NCBI GenBank assembly: GCA_964457335.1
Contig: CAYWGD010000020.1
Coordinates: 16,444 to 80,443 of the forward strand
Reading direction: 5' to 3'
Origin: CAJBVW01 sp964457335
Lineage (GTDB): Bacteria > Myxococcota_A > UBA796 > SXON01
Length of the DNA: 64,000 bases
The position numbers and the translations under genes were made by a program. Shown here in pieces: positions 33,787 to 42,223 of the stretch; within the stretch, counting starts at the first letter, position 1; each line of letters opens with the position of its first letter. The notes under the pieces are model-generated. The model saw nothing but the letters and a program-made list of their open reading frames with translations. It had not been told where the DNA came from and made no database searches.

Positions 33787-34914
33787 ATGCGCGTCCTGCA
33801 CGTCACGCCCTGCTTCCCGCCCACCTGGGCGTACGGGGGCGTTCCGCGCGCGGTGTACGGCCTCGCCCGCGCCCAGGTGCGCGCCGGGCTCGACGTGCGC
33901 GTGTGGACCACCGACGCCTTCGACGGGGAGCGCCGCGCCGCCGTCCCCGCGCGCCGGGTGCTCGACGGCATCGACGTGCGCGTCACGCGCACCGCCTCAA
34001 ACCGCCTCGCCTGGTCGCACCAGCTCTACCTCCCGCTCGGCGCGCCCCCGCTCGACGGCGTGGACGTCGTGCACCTCCACGCGCACCGCCACCTGTTGAA
34101 CCACCGCGCCTTCCGCGCCGCCGAGGCCCGCGGCGTGCCCGTGGTCCTGACACCACACGGCACGCTCCCGCGCATCGAGCGCAAGGTGGGCATCAAGCGC
34201 GTGTGGGACGCGCTGTTCGACGGCGACGTGCCGCAACGCGCGCGCCGCGTCATCGCCACCAGCAAGGCCGAGGTGCGCCAGATCCTCGCGGCCGGCGTGC
34301 CCGGCGACCGCGTGGAGCGCGTGCCGAACGGGCTCTGGCTCGAGGAGTTCGCCGACCTCCCCCCGCGTGGCAGCTTCCGGCGCGCCCACGGGCTCGGGGA
34401 CGGCCCGCTCGTCGCCTACCTCGGGCAGGTGACGCCCCGGAAGGGCGTCGACACGCTGGCGGCGGCGCTCGCGGGCGGCGCGCTGGGGGAGGCGCGGCTC
34501 GTCGTCGCCGGCCCCGCGCGCGGCATGGAGGTGCCCACGGGCGATCACGTCGTGTACGCCGGCACCCTGGAGGGGCCCGACCGCCTCGCGCTCCTCGTCG
34601 ACGCCGACGTGCTCGCCTACCCCTCCTCCTCCGAGGTGTTCGGGCTCGTCCCCTTCGAGGGGCTCCTCTGCGGCGCGCCGGTGGTCGTCGGCGGGGACTG
34701 CGGCTGCGGCGAGCTCGTCGCGGAGGCCGGCGCCGGCCTGCTCGTGGACAACGGCGACGTCGCCGCGCTCCGCGGCGCGCTCCGGACCCTGCTCGCGGAC
34801 CCGGCGGCGGCGCGCGCGATGGTGAGCCGGGGGCGGCGCTGGATCGAGCGCAACCTCGACTACGCCGAGATCGCCCGCGCACACGCCCGCATCTACGCGG
34901 AGGCCCTCGGATGA
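33787..34914 (+). CDS. Glycosyltransferase family 4
   Basis: 375 residues. It has a GT-B fold. The N-terminal donor-side loop HVTPCFPPTWAYGGVPRAVY is typical of GT4. The C-terminal Rossmann domain begins GDGPLVAYLGQVTPRKGVDT, and the EX7E-type nucleotide-sugar motif is PSSSEVFGLVPFEGLLCGAP. It likely transfers a sugar from a nucleotide donor in the cytoplasm for surface polysaccharide or glycolipid. The ATG at 33787 was chosen because the protein family starts with this MRVLHVTP strand. The stop overlaps the following membrane gene (ATGA). Confidence 0.9.
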   Translation: MRVLHVTPCFPPTWAYGGVPRAVYGLARAQVRAGLDVRVWTTDAFDGERRAAVPARRVLDGIDVRVTRTASNRLAWSHQLYLPLGAPPLDGVDVVHLHAHRHLLNHRAFRAAEARGVPVVLTPHGTLPRIERKVGIKRVWDALFDGDVPQRARRVIATSKAEVRQILAAGVPGDRVERVPNGLWLEEFADLPPRGSFRRAHGLGDGPLVAYLGQVTPRKGVDTLAAALAGGALGEARLVVAGPARGMEVPTGDHVVYAGTLEGPDRLALLVDADVLAYPSSSEVFGLVPFEGLLCGAPVVVGGDCGCGELVAEAGAGLLVDNGDVAALRGALRTLLADPAAARAMVSRGRRWIERNLDYAEIARAHARIYAEALG

Positions 34915-36521
34915 GGCGGCGCATGGGCCCCCTCGTGCTGCTCGCGGCCATCGCCCTCGCGTGGCTGCCCGCGCTCCGCGCGCCCTTCACCTACGACGAC
35001 CGCATCGAGGTCGTCGGCAACCGCACCATCCGCTGGCTCGACTCCGTGGGCGCGATCGCCGCCTACAACACGAGCCGCCCGCTCCTCATCCTGACCTACG
35101 CGCTCAACTGGCGGCTCGGCGGCCTCGATCCGCTCGGCTACCACGTGCTCTCGCTCGTCATCCACGGGGTGAACGCGCTCCTCGCCTGGCGGCTCGCCGC
35201 GCGGCTCCTGCCACCCCTCCACGCCGCGCTGGTGGCCACGCTCTGGGCGCTCCACCCGATGACCACCGAGGCGGTCACCTACGTGACGGGCCGCTCGGAC
35301 GCGCTCGAGGCCACGTCGTGGCTGATCACCCTCGCCGCGTGGCTCGACTTCCGGCGCGCCGCCGACGCCCGCGCCGCGCGCACCCAGCGCGCGCTGACCG
35401 TCGCCGCCGTCGTGGCCGCGCTCCTCACGAAGGAGGTCGGCGTGCTCCTCCCCGTCGCGCTGCTCGCGGTCGACCGCTGGCTCGTGCCCGCGCCGCGCTG
35501 GCGGGATCACGCCTTCTTCTGGGTCGCCGGGGCGGCCGCGGTGGCCGTGCGCCTCGGCGTGTACGGCTGGCCGGCCGCAGAGGTGCCGCGGAGCGCCCTC
35601 GCGCAGCTCCTCTCGCAGGCCGAGGTGTGGACGCGCTACCTCGCGCTCTGGCTCGCGCCCGTGGGGCAGTCGATCCTCCACGACCACCCCGGGGTCGCGC
35701 GCGCGGCCGGCGCCCTCGCGCTCGCCGCCTGGCTCGCGGCCGGCGTCGTGCTCCTCCGCGCCGCGCGGACCGCCGCCCCCGGCGCCCCCGCCGCCCTCCG
35801 CGCCTTCGCCTTCGTGGTCGGCGGCGCCTGGCTCCTCCCCTCCTCGCTCGTGCCGCTGCTCGAGACGATGGCGGAGCACCGCGCCTACCTCGCCGGGCTC
35901 CTGCTCGCGCTCGGGCTCGCCACGCTGCTCCCCGTGACGCCCCGCGCCCGCGTGGCCTGGCTCCTCGCGCCCGCGCTCCTGGCCGCCACCGTCGCGCGCA
36001 ACCGCGTCTGGGCGGACGAGGTCGCGCTGTGGGCCGACGCCGCCGCGGACAACCCCGCCAGCGCGCGCGCCTGGTACGGCTACGGCGAGGCCCTCCGCTA
36101 CGCGCGCCGCTTCGTCGAGGCGGCCCCGGCGTACGCGCGCGCCGCCGAGCTCGACCCCGACGACCCCGACGCCCGCATCAACCTGGGCATCGCCAAGGCC
36201 GAGTCCGGCGATCCGGACGGCGCGCGGGCAGCGTGGGAGGCGGTGCTCCGGGCGGACCCGCGCAGCTGCGCCGCCCACAACAACCTCGGCGGGCTCGCGT
36301 TCCGCGCGGGGCGGCTCGAGGAGGCGACGGCGTCCTACACCTCCGCCCTCGGGTGGTGCCCGGACGATCCCATCGCCCACCTCAACCTCGCAAACCTCGC
36401 CTGGGAGCGCGCCGAGGTGCGCAAGGCGGCGTTCCACTACCGGGAGTACCTCCGCGTCGCGGAGGACGGCCCGGCGAGCCCCATCGCCCGCGAGCGGCTC
36501 AGGCGGATGGCGGTGGAGTAG
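34911..36521 (+). CDS. Multi-spanning membrane protein with C-terminal TPRs (TMTC-like)
   Basis: 536 residues, coupled to the GT4 gene. The N-terminal 370 residues are a polytopic membrane domain of GT-C type: FTYDDRIEVVGNRTIRWL (an acidic DD pair in the first periplasmic loop), SRPLLILTYALNWRLGG, ALHPMTTEAVTYVTGRSDAL and ETMAEHRAYLAGLLLALG match the TMTC/DUF1736 group of lipid-linked-sugar glycosyltransferases. The last 160 residues are about four tetratricopeptide repeats (AWYGYGEALRYARRFVEAAP, DARINLGIAKAESGDPDGAR, AHNNLGGLAFRAGRLEEATA). It probably glycosylates an exported protein or glycan with the neighbouring enzyme. Confidence 0.85.
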   Translation: MRRRMGPLVLLAAIALAWLPALRAPFTYDDRIEVVGNRTIRWLDSVGAIAAYNTSRPLLILTYALNWRLGGLDPLGYHVLSLVIHGVNALLAWRLAARLLPPLHAALVATLWALHPMTTEAVTYVTGRSDALEATSWLITLAAWLDFRRAADARAARTQRALTVAAVVAALLTKEVGVLLPVALLAVDRWLVPAPRWRDHAFFWVAGAAAVAVRLGVYGWPAAEVPRSALAQLLSQAEVWTRYLALWLAPVGQSILHDHPGVARAAGALALAAWLAAGVVLLRAARTAAPGAPAALRAFAFVVGGAWLLPSSLVPLLETMAEHRAYLAGLLLALGLATLLPVTPRARVAWLLAPALLAATVARNRVWADEVALWADAAADNPASARAWYGYGEALRYARRFVEAAPAYARAAELDPDDPDARINLGIAKAESGDPDGARAAWEAVLRADPRSCAAHNNLGGLAFRAGRLEEATASYTSALGWCPDDPIAHLNLANLAWERAEVRKAAFHYREYLRVAEDGPASPIARERLRRMAVE

Positions 36522-36530
36522 CCGGCGGGA

Positions 36531-37184
36531 TCAGGCCGTCGGGAGCGTCCACTTCCGCTGCTGGAAGATCTCGAGGAGGCGCCCGCGGATGCGCGTGCTC
36601 TCCTCCTTCGGGTTCGCGAGCGCGTCCCGGAGGAGCGGCTCGCCGGCGTTCCCCTCCTGCGCCGCGATCGCCTCGATCGCCGCGTGGCGCACGCCCTCGT
36701 CGAAGTCCACGAGGAAGCGGTGGGCGGCCGCCACGATCTCCGGGTGCCGCCGCTCCGCCAGCGCGATGAGGAGGTTGCGCTTCTTCTCGGGCTTGAACTC
36801 GTTCTCCACCTGCTCCGCGGCGAGCAGGTCGAGGAGGAGCCGGAGCGAGGCGTCCGCGCCCTCCACGCGCTCCACGACGCGCACGCAGTAGTGGAAGTGG
36901 AGGTTCTCGCGGGCCCAGCGCTTCGCCACGGCCGCGCCCTGCGCGCCGTGCCCGGCGAGCAGGTCGCACGCGAGGTCCTTCTCCTTGCGGTCCTTCAGCC
37001 CGTGCTCGAGCTGGAGCGCGAAGCGGCCGCAGAGGGCGTAGAGCGCCTCCTCCGAGCCGTTCTCGGAGAGCCAGTGCGCGGAGGCCTCACGGTCCTCCGG
37101 CTGGGCGTCCCGGTTCGCGACGCGGCGCGCGTGCCGCTTGATCTGCCCGGCGGGGCCGCCTAGCAGGAAGTCGAAGAAGGCCAT
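36531..37184 (-). CDS. HEAT-like repeat protein
   Basis: 217 residues. The start MAFFDFLLGGPAGQIKRHAR and the NRDAQPEDREASAHWL segment belong to a HEAT-repeat protein type that recurs in Myxococcota. The rest is helical pairs of HEAT type (DEGVRHAAIEAIAAQEGNAG, EPLLRDALANPKEESTRIRG). It is probably a cytoplasmic scaffold; partners are unknown. Convergent with the TPR membrane gene (9-base gap). Confidence 0.75.
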   Translation of the reverse strand: MAFFDFLLGGPAGQIKRHARRVANRDAQPEDREASAHWLSENGSEEALYALCGRFALQLEHGLKDRKEKDLACDLLAGHGAQGAAVAKRWARENLHFHYCVRVVERVEGADASLRLLLDLLAAEQVENEFKPEKKRNLLIALAERRHPEIVAAAHRFLVDFDEGVRHAAIEAIAAQEGNAGEPLLRDALANPKEESTRIRGRLLEIFQQRKWTLPTA

Positions 37185-37220
37185 TGTCGTCTCCGCGGCG
37201 TTCCACGCCGGCGCGAGTGG

Positions 37221-38045
37221 CTAAGCACCCGGACGCCGTCCGGGAAGGGTCCCCGCGTAGCCGACGGCGAGCCCTGCGCGCCAATCGGCCGCCGCCGGGA
37301 CGAATCCGCCACCGGCGCGCGCGAGCACGTGCCACCGGGTGCCCCAACGGACCGCGAGCTCCCCGTCCGCGCGGGCCGGATTCCGCGCGGTGGGCGCGTC
37401 CAGCCCGGCGCGCCCGATCACCGCGAAGGCGCCGCGCTCCCACGCCGCGGAGGCGCGCACGAGCGGGACGTCGTCCTGGTTCGCGAAGCGGAGGGGGTTC
37501 CCGAGGACGGCGAGGCCCACCCCGAGGCGCGCCGACAGCTCGTCGCCCGTCCAGCCGCCCGACGCACCGAAGAGGACGTCGGTCTCGTCGGTCCCGAGCT
37601 CGCCCTCGTCCGAGGCGTTCGGGAGCTTCGCCTCCCAGCCGAGCGTCACGTCGAAGTCACCCGGCCGTGCCAACGTGACGACTGTGCCGAGGTGCACGTC
37701 CCCGGGCCCGGTCGTGGTGCCCGCCGGCGCCGCGTCCACGAGCCAGTCCCAGCGCGCGCGCAGCTCCACGGGCGCGATCCGCACCACGCCGTCGATGCCG
37801 GCCGCGCCGCGGTCGCGCGCTCCGGCTCGGAACGGCGGCACGTACCCCGCGGCCCACTCGGCGCTCGCCCGGACGGCGAAGGATCCTGTTGCGGACGCTC
37901 GAGATTGGGGAAAGAGTGGCTCCGGAACCCAGCAGTCCTGTCCATGGGCTGCACCGGGCACACACACGGTCGCGACCACCCCCACCGCAAAAAGTGGCCT
38001 CCTCCATGTCGCGTCAAGAAGGTGTTGACGGTGCCCCTTCCCCAT
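37221..38045 (-). CDS. Outer-membrane beta-barrel protein
   Basis: 274 residues. RRPLFAVGVVATVCVPGAAHG is a signal peptide ending before QDCWVPEP. The mature sequence alternates in amphipathic beta strands (GSFAVRASAEWAAGYVPPF, FDVTLGWEAKLPN, SARLGVGLAVLGN, WRAGLAVGYAG) typical of a small barrel with long loops. No known family was recognised. The exact start is uncertain; ATG 38045 overlaps the promoter of the divergent PKD lipoprotein gene. Confidence 0.7.
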   Translation of the reverse strand: MGKGHRQHLLDATWRRPLFAVGVVATVCVPGAAHGQDCWVPEPLFPQSRASATGSFAVRASAEWAAGYVPPFRAGARDRGAAGIDGVVRIAPVELRARWDWLVDAAPAGTTTGPGDVHLGTVVTLARPGDFDVTLGWEAKLPNASDEGELGTDETDVLFGASGGWTGDELSARLGVGLAVLGNPLRFANQDDVPLVRASAAWERGAFAVIGRAGLDAPTARNPARADGELAVRWGTRWHVLARAGGGFVPAAADWRAGLAVGYAGTLPGRRPGA

Positions 38046-38054
38046 CCGTACACT
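38025..38054 (+). promoter_or_regulatory. Sigma-70-type promoter of the PKD lipoprotein unit
   Basis: TTGACG (38025-38030) and TACACT (38049-38054) with an 18-base spacer point at the PKD lipoprotein gene, giving a leader of about 57 bases. It overlaps the start of the divergent barrel gene. Confidence 0.5.
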
Positions 38055-38117
38055 GCCTCACCAACCCGGTCGCCCTCACACGGCAGCCGCCCCCCGTCCA
38101 CGCTGGAGCCCCACAGC

Positions 38118-39473
38118 ATGACTCCAACTTTCCGCGCCTCCCTCGTCCTGATGGCCCTGGCGGCACTGCCGTCCTGTAATGGCGATGATCCGAACGCCGA
38201 CAAGGACGATTCGGGCGTTGCATGCGCCGGCCCGACCGTCGCGGCGGGCGCGGACCTGTCGATCACCCTCGGCGCCCTCGCGACGCCGTCGGCGACCGGC
38301 ACGGTGTGTGACGGCGAGGTCACGTACACCTGGGCCGTCGAGTCCGCCCCGGTGGACTCCGGCATCGACTCCGGCGACCTCGACCTGACCGACCCCGCGG
38401 CGCCGACCTTCGCGCCGGACGTGGTGGGCACCTACGTGCTCTCGGTCGTCGTGACGGACTCCACGGGCGCCGCCTCCGCGCCCGACTACATCGTCATCAC
38501 GGTCACCTCGGGCAACGCGGCCCCCATCGCCGACTGCGGCCCGAACCGCACCGCCGAGGTCGACCAGCGCGTGGATCTCGACGGCTCGGCCTCGTCCGAC
38601 CCCGAGGGCGCTGCGCTCGAGTACTCGTGGACGTTGTCCTCGGTCCCGAGCTGCTCCGAGCTCGCGGGCACCGACGTGTTCAACGCGAGCACCGTCACCC
38701 CGTCCGTCGTGCCCGACTGCGCCGGCGTGTTCGTGGTCGGCCTCGCGGTGAGCGACGGCGGCAACTGGTCCTCGGTCGACTACTGCAGCATCACGGTCGA
38801 GTCGGGTGACGAGCCCCCGGTCGCGGACGCGGGCGACAGCGGCGCGCTCTCCCCGTGCACCGAGACGAGCTTCGAGCTCGACGGCTACGGCAGCTACGAC
38901 CCCGAGGGCGTCGCGCTGACCTACTCCTGGTCGCTGCTCTCCGCGCCGACCGGCTCCAGCGGCTCGTTCGACGACACGACCCTGCCGAACCCCGTGTTCC
39001 ACTGGGACGTGGTCGGCACTTACACGTTCCAGCTGCAGGTCTCCGACGGCACCTTCTGGAGCGCGCCGGACATCGTGTCGTACACGTTCACCGACGAGAC
39101 GGCGAACAACAGCCCCGTCGCGAACGCCGGCGAGGACCAGAGCATCAACGTGACGACGGAGTGCACCACCGCCGCCTACGTCTTCACCTGCGACGACTGC
39201 CCGTCCGAGGACGTGGAGCTCGACGGCAGCGCGTCGGACGACCCCGCCGACGGCGACGACCTCGACTTCCTCTGGTCGGACGCCTCCGGCGAGCTCACCA
39301 TCGGGTCCCGCTACTCGCCCGTCACCGAGGTGCTCACGCCCTCGTTCGCGTCGTCCTACAACTCCGCCACGACGCGGACGTGGGAGGTCCTCCTGACGGT
39401 CAGCGACTGCGCGGACAGCGACACCGACACCGTCAACATCACCTACAGCTGCACCGGCGAGTACAGCCCCTAG
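38118..39473 (+). CDS. PKD-repeat lipoprotein (first of a pair)
   Basis: 451 residues. SLVLMALAALPSC is a lipoprotein signal, followed by a short acidic linker. Four PKD/REJ-like immunoglobulin-fold repeats occupy about residues 38-131, 133-228, 232-325 and 333-446. Each shows the pattern of pvAdaG, velDGsaSsDPeGd, ytWsl and gtYvl.lvVsDg (for example VDLDGSASSDPEGAALEYSW). The last repeat carries extra cysteines (ECTTAAYVFTCDDCPSED). The protein is probably surface-exposed and adhesive or structural. It has its own promoter, and its paralogue follows ten bases downstream. Confidence 0.85.
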   Translation: MTPTFRASLVLMALAALPSCNGDDPNADKDDSGVACAGPTVAAGADLSITLGALATPSATGTVCDGEVTYTWAVESAPVDSGIDSGDLDLTDPAAPTFAPDVVGTYVLSVVVTDSTGAASAPDYIVITVTSGNAAPIADCGPNRTAEVDQRVDLDGSASSDPEGAALEYSWTLSSVPSCSELAGTDVFNASTVTPSVVPDCAGVFVVGLAVSDGGNWSSVDYCSITVESGDEPPVADAGDSGALSPCTETSFELDGYGSYDPEGVALTYSWSLLSAPTGSSGSFDDTTLPNPVFHWDVVGTYTFQLQVSDGTFWSAPDIVSYTFTDETANNSPVANAGEDQSINVTTECTTAAYVFTCDDCPSEDVELDGSASDDPADGDDLDFLWSDASGELTIGSRYSPVTEVLTPSFASSYNSATTRTWEVLLTVSDCADSDTDTVNITYSCTGEYSP

Positions 39474-39483
39474 GAGCCCCCCG

Positions 39484-40878
39484 ATGCGCACGACCTCCCT
39501 GATGGCCATCCTGGCCCTCTTCGCGGGCTGCAACCCGAGCACTGACAAGGACAACGGGACGGGGGACGACTCCGGAGCCGCCGTCAACAACAAGCCCGTC
39601 GCCGAAGCGGGCGTCGCGATCAACCAGACGGCGGACACGGCCGTGCCGCTCTCGGGCGCGGCGTCCAGCGACCCGGACGGCGACGTCCCGCTGGTCTACC
39701 ACTGGTCCTTCGACCACGTGCCGGACGGCTCCGCGCTCCTCTCGCGCGAGTCGCCGTTCACCGTGAACCACTCCGCCGAGGCCGTGAGCAGCACGTTCTC
39801 CGCGGACGCGGTGGGCACCTACGTCGTCAAGCTCGTGGTGACCGACTCCAAGGGCAAGGACTCCGATCCCGACTACGTGATCGTCACGGTCGAGGATCCG
39901 GAGATGGTTCCCGTCGCCAACGCCGGCACGGACGCGACCTCCTCGGTGGGCACGCTCGTCTCGCTCGACGGCTCCCGCAGCTACGACCCGCTCGGCCGCA
40001 CGCTCACCTACGCGTGGTCGGTGGTCGACAAGCCCTCCGCGTCCACGATCAGCACGCTCACCGCGGCCGACACGGCCATGGCGAGCTTCACGCCCGACCT
40101 CAAGGGCGTGTACGTGCTCAACCTCGTGGTCGACAACGGCCTGTCCCGCTCCTCCTCCGACGCGGTCACGGTCACGGTGCTCGGGGACGACAACGCCCCG
40201 GTCGCCAACGCCGGCTCCGACCAGCCCGAGGCCGAGGACTGCACCACGATCACGCTGGACTGCTCCGGCTCGGCCGACCCCGACGGCGACACGCTGCAGT
40301 ACCTCTGGGAGATCCAGAGCAAGCCGACCGGCTCCGCGGTCACCAACGCCAGCTTCTCCGACCGTTCGGCCGGGCGGCCCACGTTCTACCCCGACGTGGC
40401 CGGCGAGTACGTGCTCTCCTGCGCCGTCACCGACGGCACCACCTGGTCCACGCCGGACACGGTGATCATCCAGGCCGCCGAGCGCCGCTCGAACGAGCGC
40501 CCGACGATCACGGCGGGCACGGACGTGTCCCTCAACGCCGGGTCGGCCACCTGCACCGAGAGCGGCTACACGTACACGTGCGACGAGTGCGCGACGCAGG
40601 TGACCACGCTCGGCTCCACGGCGACGGTGACGGACGCCGACGGCGACCCGCTCACCATCCTCTGGACCACCGAGAACGAGGACGCGACGATCGCCGATCC
40701 GACGAGCCTCGTCACCACGGTCACCCTCGAGGACGCCGAGCCCACCGAGCCCGGCGACTGCGAGGACACCGAGTACGAGTTCGAGCTGTCCGTCACGGAC
40801 TGCACGGGCTCCACGGTCACCGACCGCGTCACCATCACGGTGAACTGCTGCGGCGTCGAGGACACGTCGGCGCGCTGA
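39484..40878 (+). CDS. PKD-repeat lipoprotein (second of a pair)
   Basis: 464 residues. SLMAILALFAGC is a lipoprotein signal. Four PKD-like repeats follow (VPLSGAASSDPDGDVPLVYH, VSLDGSRSYDPLGRTLTYAW, ITLDCSGSADPDGDTLQYLW and a Cys-rich last repeat with TCTESGYTYTCDECATQ). Order and the Cys-rich final repeat are shared with the preceding gene, so the pair arose by tandem duplication. The product is probably an envelope or surface protein of unknown ligand. Confidence 0.85.
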   Translation: MRTTSLMAILALFAGCNPSTDKDNGTGDDSGAAVNNKPVAEAGVAINQTADTAVPLSGAASSDPDGDVPLVYHWSFDHVPDGSALLSRESPFTVNHSAEAVSSTFSADAVGTYVVKLVVTDSKGKDSDPDYVIVTVEDPEMVPVANAGTDATSSVGTLVSLDGSRSYDPLGRTLTYAWSVVDKPSASTISTLTAADTAMASFTPDLKGVYVLNLVVDNGLSRSSSDAVTVTVLGDDNAPVANAGSDQPEAEDCTTITLDCSGSADPDGDTLQYLWEIQSKPTGSAVTNASFSDRSAGRPTFYPDVAGEYVLSCAVTDGTTWSTPDTVIIQAAERRSNERPTITAGTDVSLNAGSATCTESGYTYTCDECATQVTTLGSTATVTDADGDPLTILWTTENEDATIADPTSLVTTVTLEDAEPTEPGDCEDTEYEFELSVTDCTGSTVTDRVTITVNCCGVEDTSAR

Positions 40879-40897
40879 TCCCCACCCGGGTTCGGCC

Positions 40898-42223
40898 GTG
40901 AACGCCGCCATCGTGGGCACTTCGGTGCTCGCCGTGGCGGCGTCCGACGTCCGGCCGGCGGTGGGCGAGACCGTGCGGCTCTTCGCGGCGTGGGACGGCG
41001 GCTGGCCTGCCGAGGTCCGCTGGGAGGGCGTCGACGCGGACGCCGGGCTCGAGGCGACCGTCACGCCGAAGGCGCCCGGGCCCCTCACCGTGCGCGCCGG
41101 CGACGCGACGATCACGCTCGAGGTGCAGCCCGCCGACAACGTGGGCACCGGCGTCGTGCGCCCCGAGGTGCGCTCGTTGCCCGCCGTCGACGACAACTGC
41201 CGCGACGACCGCTACCCCTCGCTCGCGGGCGGCTGGGTCGCCCACTGCTCGACCACGGGCCGGGTCGACCGCGCGCTCGACCTCGCCACGCGCGCGACCG
41301 TGTCCCTCTCGGAGGGTGTCGAGGCCCCCGGGCTCGGCCCCGCCGCCGTCTTCGCGGGGGACCGCGGCCTGTGGCGCCTCCCGAGCCCCACGCCGGAGCC
41401 CGACCGCGTGCGCTTCGGCGAGCCGCCGATCGGCCCGCCCGCCACCGACGGCGAGCACGGCGCACTCGCGTGGGCCGACCACGTCGAGGCCTTCCCCCTC
41501 GCGGAGCACACACGCGCGCGCACCGAGGCCGCGCCCCTCCCCTGGTACGCCGCCGCCCTCGCGTGGCCCTGGGCCGCGTGGGTCGAGGACGGGGGCCTCA
41601 CCGGCGAGGACATCTGGGCGCGCACGACCGACGCGCGGCGCTTCCCGCTCGCGCGCGGCGCCCGGAGCGAGCGCCACCCCGTCGGGAGCGAGCGCTGGCT
41701 CGGCTGGGTCGACGAGGCCGCCGTGTACGTGCAGGACATGGCGCGGGGCGAGCGGCGGGTGTACGCGGCGGACACGGGCTTTGCCCACGGGCCGAGCCTG
41801 TGGGGGCCCGTGGCCTGCTGGGAGGACCGTGGTGCGCTGCGCACCGGCGCCGGAGACATCGACATCCTCTGCTCCGACGGGCTCGAGCTCCGCCGGGCGG
41901 GGCACCAGCGCGCGCCCGCGCGGTGGGGACCGTGGTTGCTCTTCCGCGAGGCCGGCCGCGTGATGCTCGCGACCGCGACCGAGCTCGTGCTCGATGACGA
42001 CGATCCCCGCGCCGAGGGCGCCGGCCGCACGCTGCCCGGCGGCTGGCGGGGCGCGCACCGCGAGGGCGCCGTGAGCTGGACGTTCGACTGGCCCGCCCCC
42101 GGCTGGCGCGTCGAGCGCTGGGACGGCGCCGCCTGGACACCCGGCGACGTCCTCCCCGTGGGCCGCGTCACGGTCACGCACCCCGGCGGAGACGCGATCC
42201 GCCTCGTCCCGGGGGGCGTGTGA
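40898..42223 (+). CDS. Hypothetical protein, beta-propeller-like
   Basis: 441 residues from GTG at 40898. No signal peptide or lipobox is apparent. The first 90 residues form an Ig-like beta region (ASDVRPAVGETVRLFAAWDG). The rest is built of Trp-containing beta segments (GGWVAHCSTTGRV, GERWLG-type units such as GSERWLGWVDEAAVYVQDMA, GPVACWEDRGALRTGAGDID) reminiscent of TolB/WD-like blades. The family was not recognised. It follows the PKD pair by 19 bases and overlaps the GT-C gene by GTGA, so it is probably in the same operon. Confidence 0.6.
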   Translation: MNAAIVGTSVLAVAASDVRPAVGETVRLFAAWDGGWPAEVRWEGVDADAGLEATVTPKAPGPLTVRAGDATITLEVQPADNVGTGVVRPEVRSLPAVDDNCRDDRYPSLAGGWVAHCSTTGRVDRALDLATRATVSLSEGVEAPGLGPAAVFAGDRGLWRLPSPTPEPDRVRFGEPPIGPPATDGEHGALAWADHVEAFPLAEHTRARTEAAPLPWYAAALAWPWAAWVEDGGLTGEDIWARTTDARRFPLARGARSERHPVGSERWLGWVDEAAVYVQDMARGERRVYAADTGFAHGPSLWGPVACWEDRGALRTGAGDIDILCSDGLELRRAGHQRAPARWGPWLLFREAGRVMLATATELVLDDDDPRAEGAGRTLPGGWRGAHREGAVSWTFDWPAPGWRVERWDGAAWTPGDVLPVGRVTVTHPGGDAIRLVPGGV

